NCBI GenBank assembly: GCA_020634555.1
Contig: JACKBK010000010.1
Span: 49,121-113,120, forward strand
Length of the DNA stretch: 64,000 nucleotides
From: Caldilineae bacterium
GTDB lineage: Bacteria > Chloroflexota > Anaerolineae > JAAEKA01
Reading direction: 5' to 3'
Shown: one piece after another, positions 1 through 9,497 of the stretch
Layout of the letters: every line of letters starts with the position of its first letter
How positions within the stretch are numbered: the first letter of the stretch is position 1
Position numbers and translations under genes: made by a program
The notes under the pieces: generated by a model
The model's input: only the letters and a program-made list of their open reading frames with translations
What the model was told of the DNA's origin: nothing
Databases searched by the model: none

Positions 1-1
1 T

Positions 2-1375
2 GGCCTGCTTGGCCAGTTCCAGTCGCTGGGCCACGTTCTGGATGAAACGCCAGGCGACGAGACCAATGTCATTCTCAGCACGGCGCCCTTTGGTACACCG
101 CTCCGGTGGCGCCAGGCAATGATCTTTACGGCGCGTTCCCGCTTCAAGCTGAGCCACACGCCAACCTTCATCGCCATGATGCATTGCACGCCGGCGCAGT
201 TCAAGGAGATGGTGGGCCGGCTGGACGCGGCGATCCGCAAGCCGCAGCCCGATCCGGCCGATTTCGACTTCCCCGGCCTGGCAGCGACCGCCTACAAGAC
301 GCTGTTCGAGCAGGGACGGCGCGGCGGCCCGATTCTGGCCATGGAGCGCGTCCTGCAGACCCAGGCGATGTCGATCCGTGTGCTGCTGGTGGTGGGCGAC
401 GATCACCCCCAGGCGATCTACCATTTCGATCTGGTAGGCGCGTTTCCTGCCAGCATGCTCAACGGCGGGACGCCTGAGGAGATGTACCGGGACGCGGCGC
501 TGCGTGTCGTGACCGCCATGAGTTCGACGGATATCCACCACCACACCGCAGTAGGCGACCCGCTGCCGCGGGCGATCTGGGATGAGATGACGACGCCCGA
601 GGCCATGTGCCACGCGGCCCGCGAGCTGGGCCTGCGCAACTTCTTCACCGATACAGTTCACGTTTCCAGCCTGACCCAGGTTCCGGCCGTCGGACATTCA
701 ATCGCCAACCAGTACAGCGAGGGCTGCTTCAGCACGTGGGACACCGACATCGATGCGCTGGTAGCAACGGTGACCGGCAGCGCCCGCCCTGTGGAAAAGG
801 CTGCCATCAACGAGGCCGATCTGGTAATCATCACCGGCGTGCGCGAGGACGGCATGGGCGCGCTGGTGCGCCATGTGGTAGACAAAGCCAACGACCCGCC
901 TTCATCGGAAGCAGTCGAGATGTACGACATGGACGCCGACCTGCCGCAGGTGCGTCTGGACGACGGCTCACTGGCGCCGGTGATTCGCTCCAAGCTGCAC
1001 GGCCACCGCGGCGTGCTGGCCTACGACCCGCGCTACGTGGAGTATGTGTCGCTGGACGGACCGTTCTTCAGCTACCCGGTTACGTGCGGCACCGACGCCC
1101 AGGCACGCGGCGTGCGCTACGCGTTTGCCCGCTCGCAGGCTTTCCGCAATCCAGACGACCCGCGCAAGGTGGTGTTCACGATCCTGCCCGGCCACGGTGT
1201 CATCTTCGGCGAGAAGTGGATCGACGGCAAGGAGCCGTTCCAGACGATGTGGGAGTACATGGACGCCGGCTACATCGAGATCGACAGCCATGTGCCGCAG
1301 ATCGCGTTCGACTACGTGCCCCGCGATGACGACCGGCTCTATGCCGCCAACACCCATCAGGTGATCAAGTTCTAA
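2..1375 (+). CDS. conserved protein of unknown function, 5' end outside window
   Basis: The reading frame is open from base 2, so the start lies upstream of the window. About 457 residues are visible, ending in HQVIKF. I do not recognise the family. There is no signal peptide or membrane segment in the visible part, and the protein looks soluble and cytoplasmic. It has several His/Asp-rich stretches (TDIHHHTAVGDPLP, the region around LHGHRG, and LPGHGVIFGEKW), which could bind metal; that is only an inference. Codon use matches the GC-rich neighbours. A strong intrinsic terminator follows about 45 bases after the stop, so this is the last gene of its transcript. Confidence 0.75.
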   Translation, partial: GLLGQFQSLGHVLDETPGDETNVILSTAPFGTPLRWRQAMIFTARSRFKLSHTPTFIAMMHCTPAQFKEMVGRLDAAIRKPQPDPADFDFPGLAATAYKTLFEQGRRGGPILAMERVLQTQAMSIRVLLVVGDDHPQAIYHFDLVGAFPASMLNGGTPEEMYRDAALRVVTAMSSTDIHHHTAVGDPLPRAIWDEMTTPEAMCHAARELGLRNFFTDTVHVSSLTQVPAVGHSIANQYSEGCFSTWDTDIDALVATVTGSARPVEKAAINEADLVIITGVREDGMGALVRHVVDKANDPPSSEAVEMYDMDADLPQVRLDDGSLAPVIRSKLHGHRGVLAYDPRYVEYVSLDGPFFSYPVTCGTDAQARGVRYAFARSQAFRNPDDPRKVVFTILPGHGVIFGEKWIDGKEPFQTMWEYMDAGYIEIDSHVPQIAFDYVPRDDDRLYAANTHQVIKF

Positions 1376-1419
1376 CGTCCGGCGCTTCGGCGACCGGCCG
1401 AAATCTCAGCAAAACCGAC

Positions 1420-1454
1420 CAGGCCCCGCTCTTTGAGAGCGGGGCCTGATTTTG
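1420..1454 (+). terminator. intrinsic terminator
   Basis: A perfect 12-bp GC-rich stem (1420-1431 pairs with 1437-1448), five-base loop, followed by ATTTTGT. It ends the gene at 2-1375. Confidence 0.85.
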
Positions 1455-1507
1455 TAAGCGATGGCGAAATGCGCGGCTCCTAGTACCTGCTCAGCCTTCA
1501 CCGAGGC

Positions 1508-1534
1508 GTCACTCCTGCGGAGGCAGGAATGACG
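1508..1534. repeat. small inverted repeat (TCATTCCTGC-type)
   Basis: GTCACTCCTGC and GGCAGGAATGAC form an imperfect hairpin with no T-run. It resembles the dispersed intergenic hairpins found in many bacterial genomes. A shorter related string (TGTCATTCCCG with AATGACAGA) lies at about 8942-8969. Confidence 0.45.
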
Positions 1535-1602
1535 GTGAGTAGCTATGGATCATGTATGACGCGCGGCGCGATGGCAATCAAGTGGAGCAGTTTGTTAAGG
1601 GA

Positions 1603-2319
1603 TCATTGGGAGCGGTTGAGGTGCGGTAGGTCGCCAATAAGCTCGCCGGGAAGTCCCAGAAACTCAACGATTGCGGAATTGTCTTTTTCCCTGGTGACAT
1701 CAAGCACGAGTAGCTGATCTTGTCTGTCCTGGAAATACTCGATGATCTCTCGATTGCGCCGTTCATAGATTTCTATGCGGTGCTCCTTGTTGTAAACCAG
1801 CGACCAGTCGTAATGAATCTCGTAGTCTACAACTGAGACGGCGTGTCTTTGAACCACATTCTGCAGATAGTTCGGATGGAGATAGATCGCCTTGTCCTTG
1901 AATGTTTGTTCACCGAATTCCTCCAGGCTCTCTACGCCGGCCTTTTTCAGGATGCCGCCAAGATGAAACCTGACCAGGCTTTCAAACCATTCGTTTGAGT
2001 CTCGCACCGTCAGGATAAACTTGCTTCCCGGGAACATGCTGTCCACAATCGCGTAGATGACACCCTGGGAAAAGGGCATATCCTGAAATGCGTCATAGCT
2101 GCTGCACAGGGTGCGAAGCGGGACAAAATTACCACGAAACGTCTCTTCGACGACCAGCGCTTCCTGTCTCGCCTGGCCTGGCATCCGATAGCCAAGGTTT
2201 CGCAATACCGCTTCAATGGTGGTTGTTCCGGTTTTGTTGTACCCAACACAAAAGACTTTTGTGCGTGACGGCCCCGGCAAAATCCTCTGTAGCTTTTCGG
2301 TGATCTGCATTCTAACCAT
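1603..2319 (-). CDS. sulfotransferase family protein
   Basis: A 238-residue protein with the two PAPS-binding signatures of sulfotransferases: a P-loop-like 5'-phosphosulfate loop near residue 20 (KVFCVGYNKTGTTTIE) and the 3'-phosphate motif near residue 100 (KFILTVRDSNEWFESL). The general layout fits the soluble bacterial sulfotransferase group. The C-terminal LDVTREKDNSAIVEFLGLP is also typical: the enzyme ends with a short helix after a cofactor-contacting Arg/Lys stretch. The acceptor is unknown. The start could be either Met of MVRMQ. It lies just downstream of the rifampin-phosphotransferase-like gene on the same strand. Confidence 0.75.
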   Translation of the reverse strand: MVRMQITEKLQRILPGPSRTKVFCVGYNKTGTTTIEAVLRNLGYRMPGQARQEALVVEETFRGNFVPLRTLCSSYDAFQDMPFSQGVIYAIVDSMFPGSKFILTVRDSNEWFESLVRFHLGGILKKAGVESLEEFGEQTFKDKAIYLHPNYLQNVVQRHAVSVVDYEIHYDWSLVYNKEHRIEIYERRNREIIEYFQDRQDQLLVLDVTREKDNSAIVEFLGLPGELIGDLPHLNRSQ

Positions 2320-2336
2320 CTCAAGATATTTCGTTG

Positions 2337-4982
2337 CTAGACAAACAGTGCGGGGTCGGAAGATAGGATTTCTACAAACCCCTCCGTACCATGGACGCGA
2401 ATTCGTTGGCCGTCTTTGATCAGTTTGGTAGCATTCTCTACGCCGACAACTGCTGGCACCCCATATTCACGCGCAATGACCGCGCCATGCGTCATCAGTC
2501 CCCCAACTTCGGTGACCAGGCCTTTTATAGATAGAAACAACGGTGTCCAGCTAGGATCTGTAAAGGGCGTGACCAATATATCGCCATCTTCCAGATCAGC
2601 ATCTTCCATGTTCAAGATGACCCGTGCGCGACCTTCAATGACGCCGGAGGAAACAGGCAGCCCCACGATAGCTCCGGCCGGGAGATTTTCCCGTTTGTAC
2701 GCACCCCGAATAATTTCACCATCGGACGTGAGAATACGTGGCGGGGTAAGTCTCTCATAGGATTGGTGCTCTTCTTTTCGCTGGCTGATGAGTTGGTAAT
2801 CCAGTGTGTGGGTACGCACCACTGCATGAAGCTCTTCAAACGAGAGGTAATAGATATCCTCTTTTTCGCGGATGACGCCGGCCTGTACCAGTTGTCCGGC
2901 CTCCCTGAGCAAAGCCTGTTTATAAACGAAGTAGCTACTGACAATGTCGTATTTTGGATATTCCCGATAGCCGATAAAATTCCGCACCAAGCCGATCATT
3001 CGTTTTGTTTCTTCGGCTTTTTGATCACCATCCGGTAGTTGCTGCAATCGATCCAATAACTCGTGTTCCTTTTCCAACGCTTCCCGTCGCCCCTGCTCGA
3101 ATCTCCGCGGGCCGGCGCCAGGCTGTAGGTTTTTAATGTTGGTGAGAATCATGGGCACAAGAATAGCTGGTCTTTCGCTCCAACGCGTTTTTGTAATATC
3201 GATTTCCCCGGCACATCTCATGCCGTATGTGTCAAGATAAGCGTTGATGGCGTCCCGGCTTTCCCACCCGCCATCGAATTGAACCAGCCCATCTAAAACG
3301 TTCTCTTGTTCATCGTTGACATCCTGCAAATACGCAATGACCTCCGGATAGGGACGGATCACATCTGCAACGTCCAACAGCGCCAGCCCCATCTCGGAGG
3401 TCACGTTGTTTGGGACTGATTGAGAAAGCGTGTCGGCTACGCTTTTTTCACCCAACCACGCCAGCATGTTTTCGTTGAGCCAGGTTGAAGCATTCATGGC
3501 CGTCATGAACACACCAAAACTTTGTGGATCGGATAACCGCTGCTTCAATCGCTGGATGTCTGCCAGAATAAACTCAAACAGCTCCGGCCCTGATTGGGTC
3601 TGGATGTCTTGTTTTAGCGCTTCCAGTGATGTTTGGCGGCGATGAATCAGTTCAGCAACGATTGCCGGGTCGTAATCGTTTAGCGCTTGATAATTCGCGG
3701 GCGGCGGATCTTTTTTGCTGGCACCTGGGGTCGGTTCTTGCGGGTCATCCGGTAACGATTGAATGAAATCTCCCCGCTCCAGGATGGTTGTGAGTGCGTC
3801 TCTGATCAGCGGGTCGGATTTTCCCAGTACATTCACCAATATATTTCTTCGAACGGGTGACGCCAAATCCGGGGCGACATCGACAAACAACCGTCCACCC
3901 GCTGGAAACATGGGGCGGCCAGCAGTTAACTGCCAGAAAGATATTCCCAAGGGCTTCATGGCATCGGTCATCATTTGCTGATGGCCGACAGATACATAAA
4001 CATGATTCTCCCGATCGTTCACTTCAGGAATCGGGTACAGGGTAGTGATTGGCCGGCTCTGGACAACGTAAAATGTCCCATCCGCCAGACACCATTCGAT
4101 GTCCTGGGGACGGCCGAAATGCGCTTCGATCTTTCTGCCGGTACGCGCAAGCTGCACGATCTGCTCATCCGTCAGCACTTGCCTGTTCTGCAACCCGGCC
4201 TCGATCTCCCGTTCCTGCGTACCGCCGCCTTCGGAGGCATCGATAGCCAGTTTCTTGGTGGAAATCCGCTTGTCAATCACCGTGCCGCTGCGCACTTTGT
4301 AGACATCGGCGTTCACCAGGCCGGAAACCAGCGCTTCACCAAGTCCGAAGCTGGCATCGATGAACGACACCGTCCTATTAGAGGTGACGGGATCTGCCGT
4401 AAACAAAATCCCCGCTGCCTGCGGGAAAACCATCTTCTGAACAACCACCGCCAGGTAGACGTCACGATGGTCAAAGCCGTGCTGAAGGCGGTAAATGACT
4501 GCCCTCTCGCTAAACAGCGACGCCCAGCACTTGCTGATGTGCGCCAGGATTGCTTCCGTTCCGAGGATGTTCAGGTACGTATCCTGCTGGCCTGCAAAGG
4601 ATGCCGTTGGCAGATCCTCTGCAGTCGCGCTGGATCGAACTGCATAGGCGCTTTTCTCCCCAAGCCCGGAGAGGAAGCGGGTGATTTCTTCACGAATTTC
4701 CTGAGGAATGGCTATCCCTTCGATGGCCCTGCGAATCTCAGCGCTCAATTCACGGACTTCTCCCCGGTCTTCCACCTTCAGAAGCGATAACCGGTCGAGT
4801 AATTCGTTTATCGATGACGTCTCGCGAATGGTCCTCTTAAAGGCTTCCGTGGAAATACAGAAGCCATCCGGCACGCGTATTCCTTCGATCCTGGAAAGTT
4901 CCCCCAGGTTCGCGCCTTTGCTCCCAACAACCATGAGTTTTGTACTGTCAACATCCTGAAAGCCAAGCAAATATGAACTCAT
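2337..4982 (-). CDS. rph: rifampin phosphotransferase-like / PEP-synthase-like enzyme
   Basis: An 881-residue protein from the Met at 4982, preceded by a GAGGG ribosome site; an upstream in-frame Met at 5006 has none. Its full-length pattern matches the RPH family (about 867 aa), which transfers the beta-phosphate of ATP to rifampin. The N-terminal ATP-binding domain carries VGSKGANLGELSRIEG and YAVRSSATAEDLPTASFAGQ. The middle domain carries VYVSVGHQQMMTDAMKPLG. The C-terminal swivelling domain has the catalytic His in GGLMTHGAVIAREYG (about residue 832). Ordinary PEP synthases have a different C-terminal PEP-binding TIM barrel, which is absent here. The symbol rph is shared with RNase PH, which this is not. 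Confidence 0.88.
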   Translation of the reverse strand: MSSYLLGFQDVDSTKLMVVGSKGANLGELSRIEGIRVPDGFCISTEAFKRTIRETSSINELLDRLSLLKVEDRGEVRELSAEIRRAIEGIAIPQEIREEITRFLSGLGEKSAYAVRSSATAEDLPTASFAGQQDTYLNILGTEAILAHISKCWASLFSERAVIYRLQHGFDHRDVYLAVVVQKMVFPQAAGILFTADPVTSNRTVSFIDASFGLGEALVSGLVNADVYKVRSGTVIDKRISTKKLAIDASEGGGTQEREIEAGLQNRQVLTDEQIVQLARTGRKIEAHFGRPQDIEWCLADGTFYVVQSRPITTLYPIPEVNDRENHVYVSVGHQQMMTDAMKPLGISFWQLTAGRPMFPAGGRLFVDVAPDLASPVRRNILVNVLGKSDPLIRDALTTILERGDFIQSLPDDPQEPTPGASKKDPPPANYQALNDYDPAIVAELIHRRQTSLEALKQDIQTQSGPELFEFILADIQRLKQRLSDPQSFGVFMTAMNASTWLNENMLAWLGEKSVADTLSQSVPNNVTSEMGLALLDVADVIRPYPEVIAYLQDVNDEQENVLDGLVQFDGGWESRDAINAYLDTYGMRCAGEIDITKTRWSERPAILVPMILTNIKNLQPGAGPRRFEQGRREALEKEHELLDRLQQLPDGDQKAEETKRMIGLVRNFIGYREYPKYDIVSSYFVYKQALLREAGQLVQAGVIREKEDIYYLSFEELHAVVRTHTLDYQLISQRKEEHQSYERLTPPRILTSDGEIIRGAYKRENLPAGAIVGLPVSSGVIEGRARVILNMEDADLEDGDILVTPFTDPSWTPLFLSIKGLVTEVGGLMTHGAVIAREYGVPAVVGVENATKLIKDGQRIRVHGTEGFVEILSSDPALFV

Positions 4983-5159
4983 TTTCGTCCCTCTTAAGAG
5001 GATCATGCGGAATGCTCGCCGTATATCTCCCCGCGGAGGGTGACATGCGGATTGCAGTGGCCTGGAAACGCGAGCCTGATGCCGCTATGGGGGATGATGT
5101 TAGCACGGCGGACGATCTCGCGTCAAGCAGACATTGCCTGCCATTCCCCCATGTGAACT

Positions 5160-6137
5160 TCATTTCATCCCCAGCAATTTCATTTCGTGCTCTACCGTCT
5201 CTTCCAACCCCACGCGCAGGGGGCGAGGGTTGTAGCTGAGCTCGCGTTTGGCCTTGCTGTTATCACCGAGATACGTCACGCCAGCAATGACGCGCAAACC
5301 TTCGGATGTGTAGGCGTCTGGCAAATCCACAAAGCCCTCCACGAGTCCCGCACACACCGATGCCGCTTTCATGATGCCGGGAGGCACACTTCTGGGCGCC
5401 GGCACGCCAGCAATGCTCGCCGACATTTGTATTGCATCGACGAATGTGTGGCTAGGCCCGCAAATCATGTACGTCTCCCCGGCCTTGCCGTCTGTCATGG
5501 CCAGCAAATGCGCCTGGGCAATGTCGTCTACGTGCGCCCAGCTAAACGCTGTCCCCCGCGGAACGACCGGCAGCTTTCCTTGCAGAAGCTGGATCAAACT
5601 GGTCCGCACACTGCTGGTATCGCCAGGGCCATACACAAGACCGGGCATGACGATGACCAGCGGCAAGCCCGCCTGGATGAACTGCTCCGCGACCTTGTGC
5701 GCTTCGGCTTTGGTGCGGTCATATTCGCTGATATGCCGACCGTTGAAGTGGTAGGTCTCGTCTACTTCTTTCCCGTGCGTATCGGAATTGATTGCTAACG
5801 TGCTCGTATACACGCCCTTCGGGATATTCAACTCCTGCATCAGCTCGAGCACGTTGCGCGTGCCGTCGATGTTGATGGCAGCGCCAGGCGTTTTGTCTTT
5901 AACACCAATTTTGTACCAGCCTGCGACGTGAAACACAGCGTCCACCCCGCGCATTGGGTCGCGCATGGACTCTTTGTCGGTCACATCGCTCTTGACAACC
6001 TGCACGCCCAGAGGGGCCAGGTCTTGTGCCTTATCAGGGTTGCGAACCGCGGCGATAACATCGTGTCCATCTGCGCGAAGTTGTCGGGCGATTCGCCCGC
6101 CGATAAAACCTGTCGCGCCAGTGAGAAAATATCTCAT
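5160..6137 (-). CDS. NAD-dependent epimerase/dehydratase (extended SDR)
   Basis: A 325-residue extended short-chain dehydrogenase. The Rossmann motif TGATGFIGG lies at residues 7-15, VKSDVTD is the adenine-side acidic motif, and the active site is YDRTK (Tyr and Lys of YxxxK) near residue 139. The segment VYGPGD and the C-terminal NPRPLRVGLEETV are usual for dihydroflavonol-reductase-like or hopanoid-associated sugar epimerases, so the substrate may be a nucleotide sugar or a small carbonyl compound. A ribosome site (AAGGAGTCTCTCG) precedes ATG. It follows the DinB gene by 15 bases and is probably co-transcribed. Confidence 0.85.
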   Translation of the reverse strand: MRYFLTGATGFIGGRIARQLRADGHDVIAAVRNPDKAQDLAPLGVQVVKSDVTDKESMRDPMRGVDAVFHVAGWYKIGVKDKTPGAAINIDGTRNVLELMQELNIPKGVYTSTLAINSDTHGKEVDETYHFNGRHISEYDRTKAEAHKVAEQFIQAGLPLVIVMPGLVYGPGDTSSVRTSLIQLLQGKLPVVPRGTAFSWAHVDDIAQAHLLAMTDGKAGETYMICGPSHTFVDAIQMSASIAGVPAPRSVPPGIMKAASVCAGLVEGFVDLPDAYTSEGLRVIAGVTYLGDNSKAKRELSYNPRPLRVGLEETVEHEMKLLGMK

Positions 6138-6152
6138 CGAGAGACTCCTTTC

Positions 6153-6692
6153 TTAACTAATCCCGGCGTGCCGGGCACGCTCGTTCATGAACATGGTGAA
6201 GTCGTAATCACCCGGCGACTGGCCATAGCCGGTCAGCAGCGCGGCGGCTTCGCTGCGATGCTGCGTGGCATGGATGACGACATTCACCAGGATGAGCCAG
6301 ACGGGAAACACGCGCACCGCGCCGGGAATGACATAGCGGATCGTACCGTTCAGCGTTTCCTCGCTTAGTGCGTCGAGATACGCCCACATCGCCCGCTGTT
6401 CTATCGCCCAGCGCTCTCGCAGTCCGGCGAGCGTCGGAAAGGCGTCCTCGTGCAATTCCGTCGCGTCATAGGCGGTCTCGTCTGCCAGCGGTTCCGCGTA
6501 AAAGCCCTGGAGCGTGATCCGCTGCTGCCACAGGTTGTCCAGGATGTGGACCATTGTCGCGCGCAGCCCGCCGCGTCCATAGGCACCGGGGGCTGCGTAC
6601 TGCTCCGGGCTTACCCTGGCGCAGGCATCCAGGATGCGCGCGTCGGCCCAGTCGTTGAAATCATACAGCAGCTTGATCTCGTCAATTTTCAT
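6153..6692 (-). CDS. DinB family protein
   Basis: A 179-residue four-helix DinB-like protein. YDFNDWAD lies at the N-terminus, the first metal His is in TMVHILDN, and the C-terminal pair is in HATQHRSE, giving the three-histidine site of the family. Many DinB proteins are thiol-dependent transferases or detoxification enzymes. The start ATG overlaps a possible stop of the disrupted upstream membrane-protein gene (ATGA). The epimerase gene follows after 15 bases. This is the first of three DinB-like genes in the window. Confidence 0.85.
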   Translation of the reverse strand: MKIDEIKLLYDFNDWADARILDACARVSPEQYAAPGAYGRGGLRATMVHILDNLWQQRITLQGFYAEPLADETAYDATELHEDAFPTLAGLRERWAIEQRAMWAYLDALSEETLNGTIRYVIPGAVRVFPVWLILVNVVIHATQHRSEAAALLTGYGQSPGDYDFTMFMNERARHAGIS

Positions 6693-7443
6693 CGGGGTGT
6701 CCTGTTTTTCCTGCGCCAGTTGGAAGAGACGCCTGCCACCAGAATCTCGGCCACACCAGGGTCAGCAGTCCGCCCACCATGCTGAGCAGCTTTGCCATGC
6801 TGTCCAGCCCGGGTGCAAAGCTGAAGTAACGTCGAAGACCAACAGGATCGAAAAGCCCGCGAGTAGGGCGTACCCGGCGGCTTTGCTGAAGATCCTGCCC
6901 TTGAGCATCACCGCCGACATGACGATGCCGGCCACTTCCGACAGGAAAAATGCCAGAAAACCCCGGCGTATGCCTGCGGCCCACGGAGAGCATCGTCTGT
7001 CCCCCGCGATCAGCGCCGCTTGTTGAACGTCTGTGGTGGATCGCGGCGTACTGCCGGTCCAGCTCGTATGGCGATGGCAAAGGCGCGGTTGGTAGCCAGA
7101 AACCGCCACCCCGATGAGCGATAGGATCACAGCCAGCGTGCATAGGCCGGGTTGACCCGCCGATGATTGCGCCGTAAAGAGCCAGGAACGCGGGAACGCC
7201 CAGCAGGACGAGGAAGATGTTCAGCAGGCCCATGTTGCGCAGACCAGAAACCAGCTTTGCTGGAACTGTGCGAACCACTCGGCAACGGTTGGATCTGCAA
7301 TGCTGCCGCCGGGCAGAACGAGATCAGTATCTCGCTACCCCGATGGTGATCAGGGCGGTCGCTCCGCCAACGATGTACAGGCTTCGCCACGAAGCGTCTG
7401 GAGCTTTTGGGGTTGCGACCAGTTCTTGCGTGCTTTGCACCAT
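6682..7443 (-). pseudogene. DUF4386-like membrane protein, many frame breaks
   Basis: Starting at ATG 7443, the translation MVQSTQELVATPKAPDASWR enters a hydrophobic segment ending GGATALITIGV, then breaks frame. It continues in other frames as LPGGSIADPTVAEWFAQFQQ, GLLNIFLVLLGVPAFLALYG, AVILSLIGVAV, GFLAFFLSEVAGIVMSAVML, AGFSILLVFDVTSAL and LLSMVGGLLTLVWPRFWW. This order of hydrophobic segments fits the DUF4386 type of integral membrane protein. At least five frame changes are needed; one is restored by adding a G to a GG run. The gene may be intact in the organism. It directly precedes the DinB gene, possibly as one transcript. Confidence 0.6.
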
Positions 7444-7535
7444 TTCTTACTCCGGAAAACAGGCCATTGACGTCGTCTTCCGTGCGAATCCTGTACGGCT
7501 GGTGTAAGCGCTCACCAGCTGCAAACTGATCATGT

Positions 7536-7868
7536 TCATTGCCATCTTGCAGTAGACAGCTGTAAACAAATACCGTTGTAAAATGGCTCGCCACAAAGTT
7601 TGTTACCTGAAGACGCGTGCAATTGATATCGCCTGACACCATAAATGCCAATACTTCCGCTTTCCTCACCCTGAATGATTTTTCGGCCAAGTTTTGCAAA
7701 TACCAGGCTAATACAATTACTTAGAACAACATAAAATGTAGTATGCATAGCAGTCAGGGAAATGTATATTCCACCATGATTGCGCCCATTTCTTTGATAG
7801 TCCAACCCTCTGACCAAGTAGCGTCCTCCTGGTAATGGGGAATAAATACCGATATATCGAGTTGGCAA
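7536..7868 (-). CDS. hypothetical protein in AT-rich island
   Basis: A 110-residue open frame with codon use like the neighbouring broken gene. The sequence RYIGIYSPLPGGRYLVRGLDY is followed by a hydrophobic stretch TTFYVVLSNCISLVFA. I do not recognise it. It starts about 80 bases beyond the stop of the gene at 7949-8817, so it may be a separate gene, or the far end of another disrupted one. Confidence 0.3.
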   Translation of the reverse strand: MPTRYIGIYSPLPGGRYLVRGLDYQRNGRNHGGIYISLTAMHTTFYVVLSNCISLVFAKLGRKIIQGEESGSIGIYGVRRYQLHASSGNKLCGEPFYNGICLQLSTARWQ

Positions 7869-7948
7869 ATCACTGTCAATCTGTTCGATTTAGACTGATA
7901 AAACAATGCATGGTCGAGTGTCGCAACTTAGCTTCTTCACAAGCAAAA

Positions 7949-8817
7949 TCATTGGGCAATCTGGGAAACAACCTTTTCAAATGATGTCTTGTCTATTGTC
8001 CCAGGGCATAGTGTTAGTCTGTAAGGCTTGTAAATTTCCTGGTGGTCGTACAAATATTTGAACCTGTGAAGAAATTCCATATGATCATTAACGTAGCTAT
8101 CCGCAAAGCATTGTGCCTGAAAATATGTTGCCGCATACAATACATATCCAGATTTTTCCGGCGATTTCTATTCCTTGACCTGTAAGTGAGCCAAGATGGA
8201 GAAAACTCCAGGTTTAACAACAGCGCATTCATCCTCAAGAGTCAAAATCAATCAGGTTTTTTCCAACATGTATGACAAGAGTTTTTCGGAATGGGTCGTA
8301 AAATGACAAGCCAAGTATTTTTATTTCATCAGGAAGTAACAAATTCGGATTCATCGGATAAATGATTAATTCACTATGGCAAGAGACAACATTCCATAAA
8401 AACTCTAAAGCAATGGACTATAGTTGCAATTTGAAACTGCGTCCGGCAGGCATGCGTAATATCTTGGGCTTCTGTGATATTGAATATGCAATCTGATTTG
8501 ACAATTTCATTTCAAGCCAGTTCATTATCTGTGAAAATCCATCCTCTGTCTTCGATCTTTGATAGGGTTTGTCCTTGGGAGCATTTTTTTTACATTTGCC
8601 TTTGAAGAAATCGAAGGGGAAACAAAATGTGATCCCTAATATTGCGTTATATGGTTGATCAAGTCCAAGTCAATCTCGTTGTCATAATCTACGTCCTGTC
8701 CAGTCAGCCTATTAACTAGAAATCCGTAAATGGGATATAGCCATCAGTATGTCCCGTGAAGTTAGACAACTGTCCTAATCCGGCAACATGACTTTTTTGT
8801 AATCTGCATAGCTGCAT
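7949..8817 (-). pseudogene. frame-broken gene of unknown family, about 285 residues
   Basis: Reading across frames from ATG 8817 or 8809 gives a coherent protein: HVAGLGQLSNFTGHTDGYIP, then FLVNRLTGQDVDYDNEIDLD, GITFCFPFDFFKGKCKKN, TEDGFSQIMNWLEMKLSNQ, KILRMPAGRSFKLQ, NPNLLLPDEIKILGLSFYDP, DECAVVKPGVFSILAHLQVK, YVLYAATYFQAQCFADSYVN and finally SFEKVVSQIAQ. About seven single-base changes, all in short A, T or C runs, join these into one frame and also remove two apparent stop codons. I do not know the family. The low GC content differs from the neighbours and suggests transfer. It is either a real gene obscured by base-calling or a very young pseudogene. Confidence 0.5.
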
Positions 8818-8979
8818 GTATCTATGCGGCGCTCATGTGGATTGCTTGGCGTTGGCGCCGTCTGACAATGCGAATTTCATGCCACCTTACAGGTAGTTTT
8901 GCGATTCCTGACGTATCCGACGTGTGGCTACAAAAATAGTCTGTCATTCCCGTCTCCAGTAATGACAGACTATCGACCG

Positions 8980-9430
8980 TCAGCTCACCGCTTTCCTCAC
9001 CAGCGCGGCTATTCGTTCCTCATCGGCGGGGGTCAGGTCGATCACCGCGAACGCGGTCGGCCACATGTTGCCGTCGTCGAGGTTGGCGTCGTGCTGGAAG
9101 CCAAGGGTCGCGTACCTGGTGTTGAACTTGCTGGCGGCCTGGAAGAAGCAGACCACCGACTTGCCCTCGATGGCACACGCCGGCTGCCCGTACCAGGTTT
9201 TTCGGCCACAGATCCAGGGCGTGCTCGCTGATGATCTCGTGCAGCCGCGGGCCAGCTTATGCGATCATGTTCCGGCATCTCGGCGATCTTGGCCAGCAGA
9301 TCGCTTTCCCGGCCTCCCGGTTCTTCTTCGCACGTGCTTCCGCCTTCGCTTCCCTGGCGCGCTCCTTCATCGCGGCCTTTTCCTCGGCCGTGAAACTCTC
9401 GGACTGTTGCGTATCTTTCTTTGCACTCAT
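8980..9430 (-). pseudogene. DUF1801-like (YdhG-type) small protein, frame-disrupted
   Basis: From ATG 9430 the frame reads MSAKKDTQQSESFTAEEKAA with a Lys/Arg/Ala-rich helix. It then shifts to ESDLLAKIAEMPEHD, and later to LWPKTWYGQPACAIEGKSVV followed by CFFQAASKFNTRYATLGF and WPTAFAVIDLTPADEERIAA. The conserved WYG.PA and the FF..KF..RY.TLGF pattern mark the DUF1801/iron-chaperone-like fold. Three frame changes are required; each is repaired by one base in a homopolymer (GGG, CCC, AAAAA). The intact product would be about 150 residues. It stands alone between the AT-rich island and the DUF402 gene. Confidence 0.65.
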
Positions 9431-9497
9431 CGGTACCTCCATAAATCGAACCTGGTTGGAATTTGTGGCAGCATTGTAGAACATTCATTCTGGAAAG

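Larger units (their letters stand above)
7444..8979. other. AT-rich island without an intact gene
   Basis: This 1.5-kb stretch is visibly much richer in A and T than the rest of the window. It holds a short open frame (7536-7868) and a frame-broken gene (7949-8817), both on the minus strand and described separately. Nothing else recognisable was found. The composition suggests recent acquisition. Confidence 0.6.
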
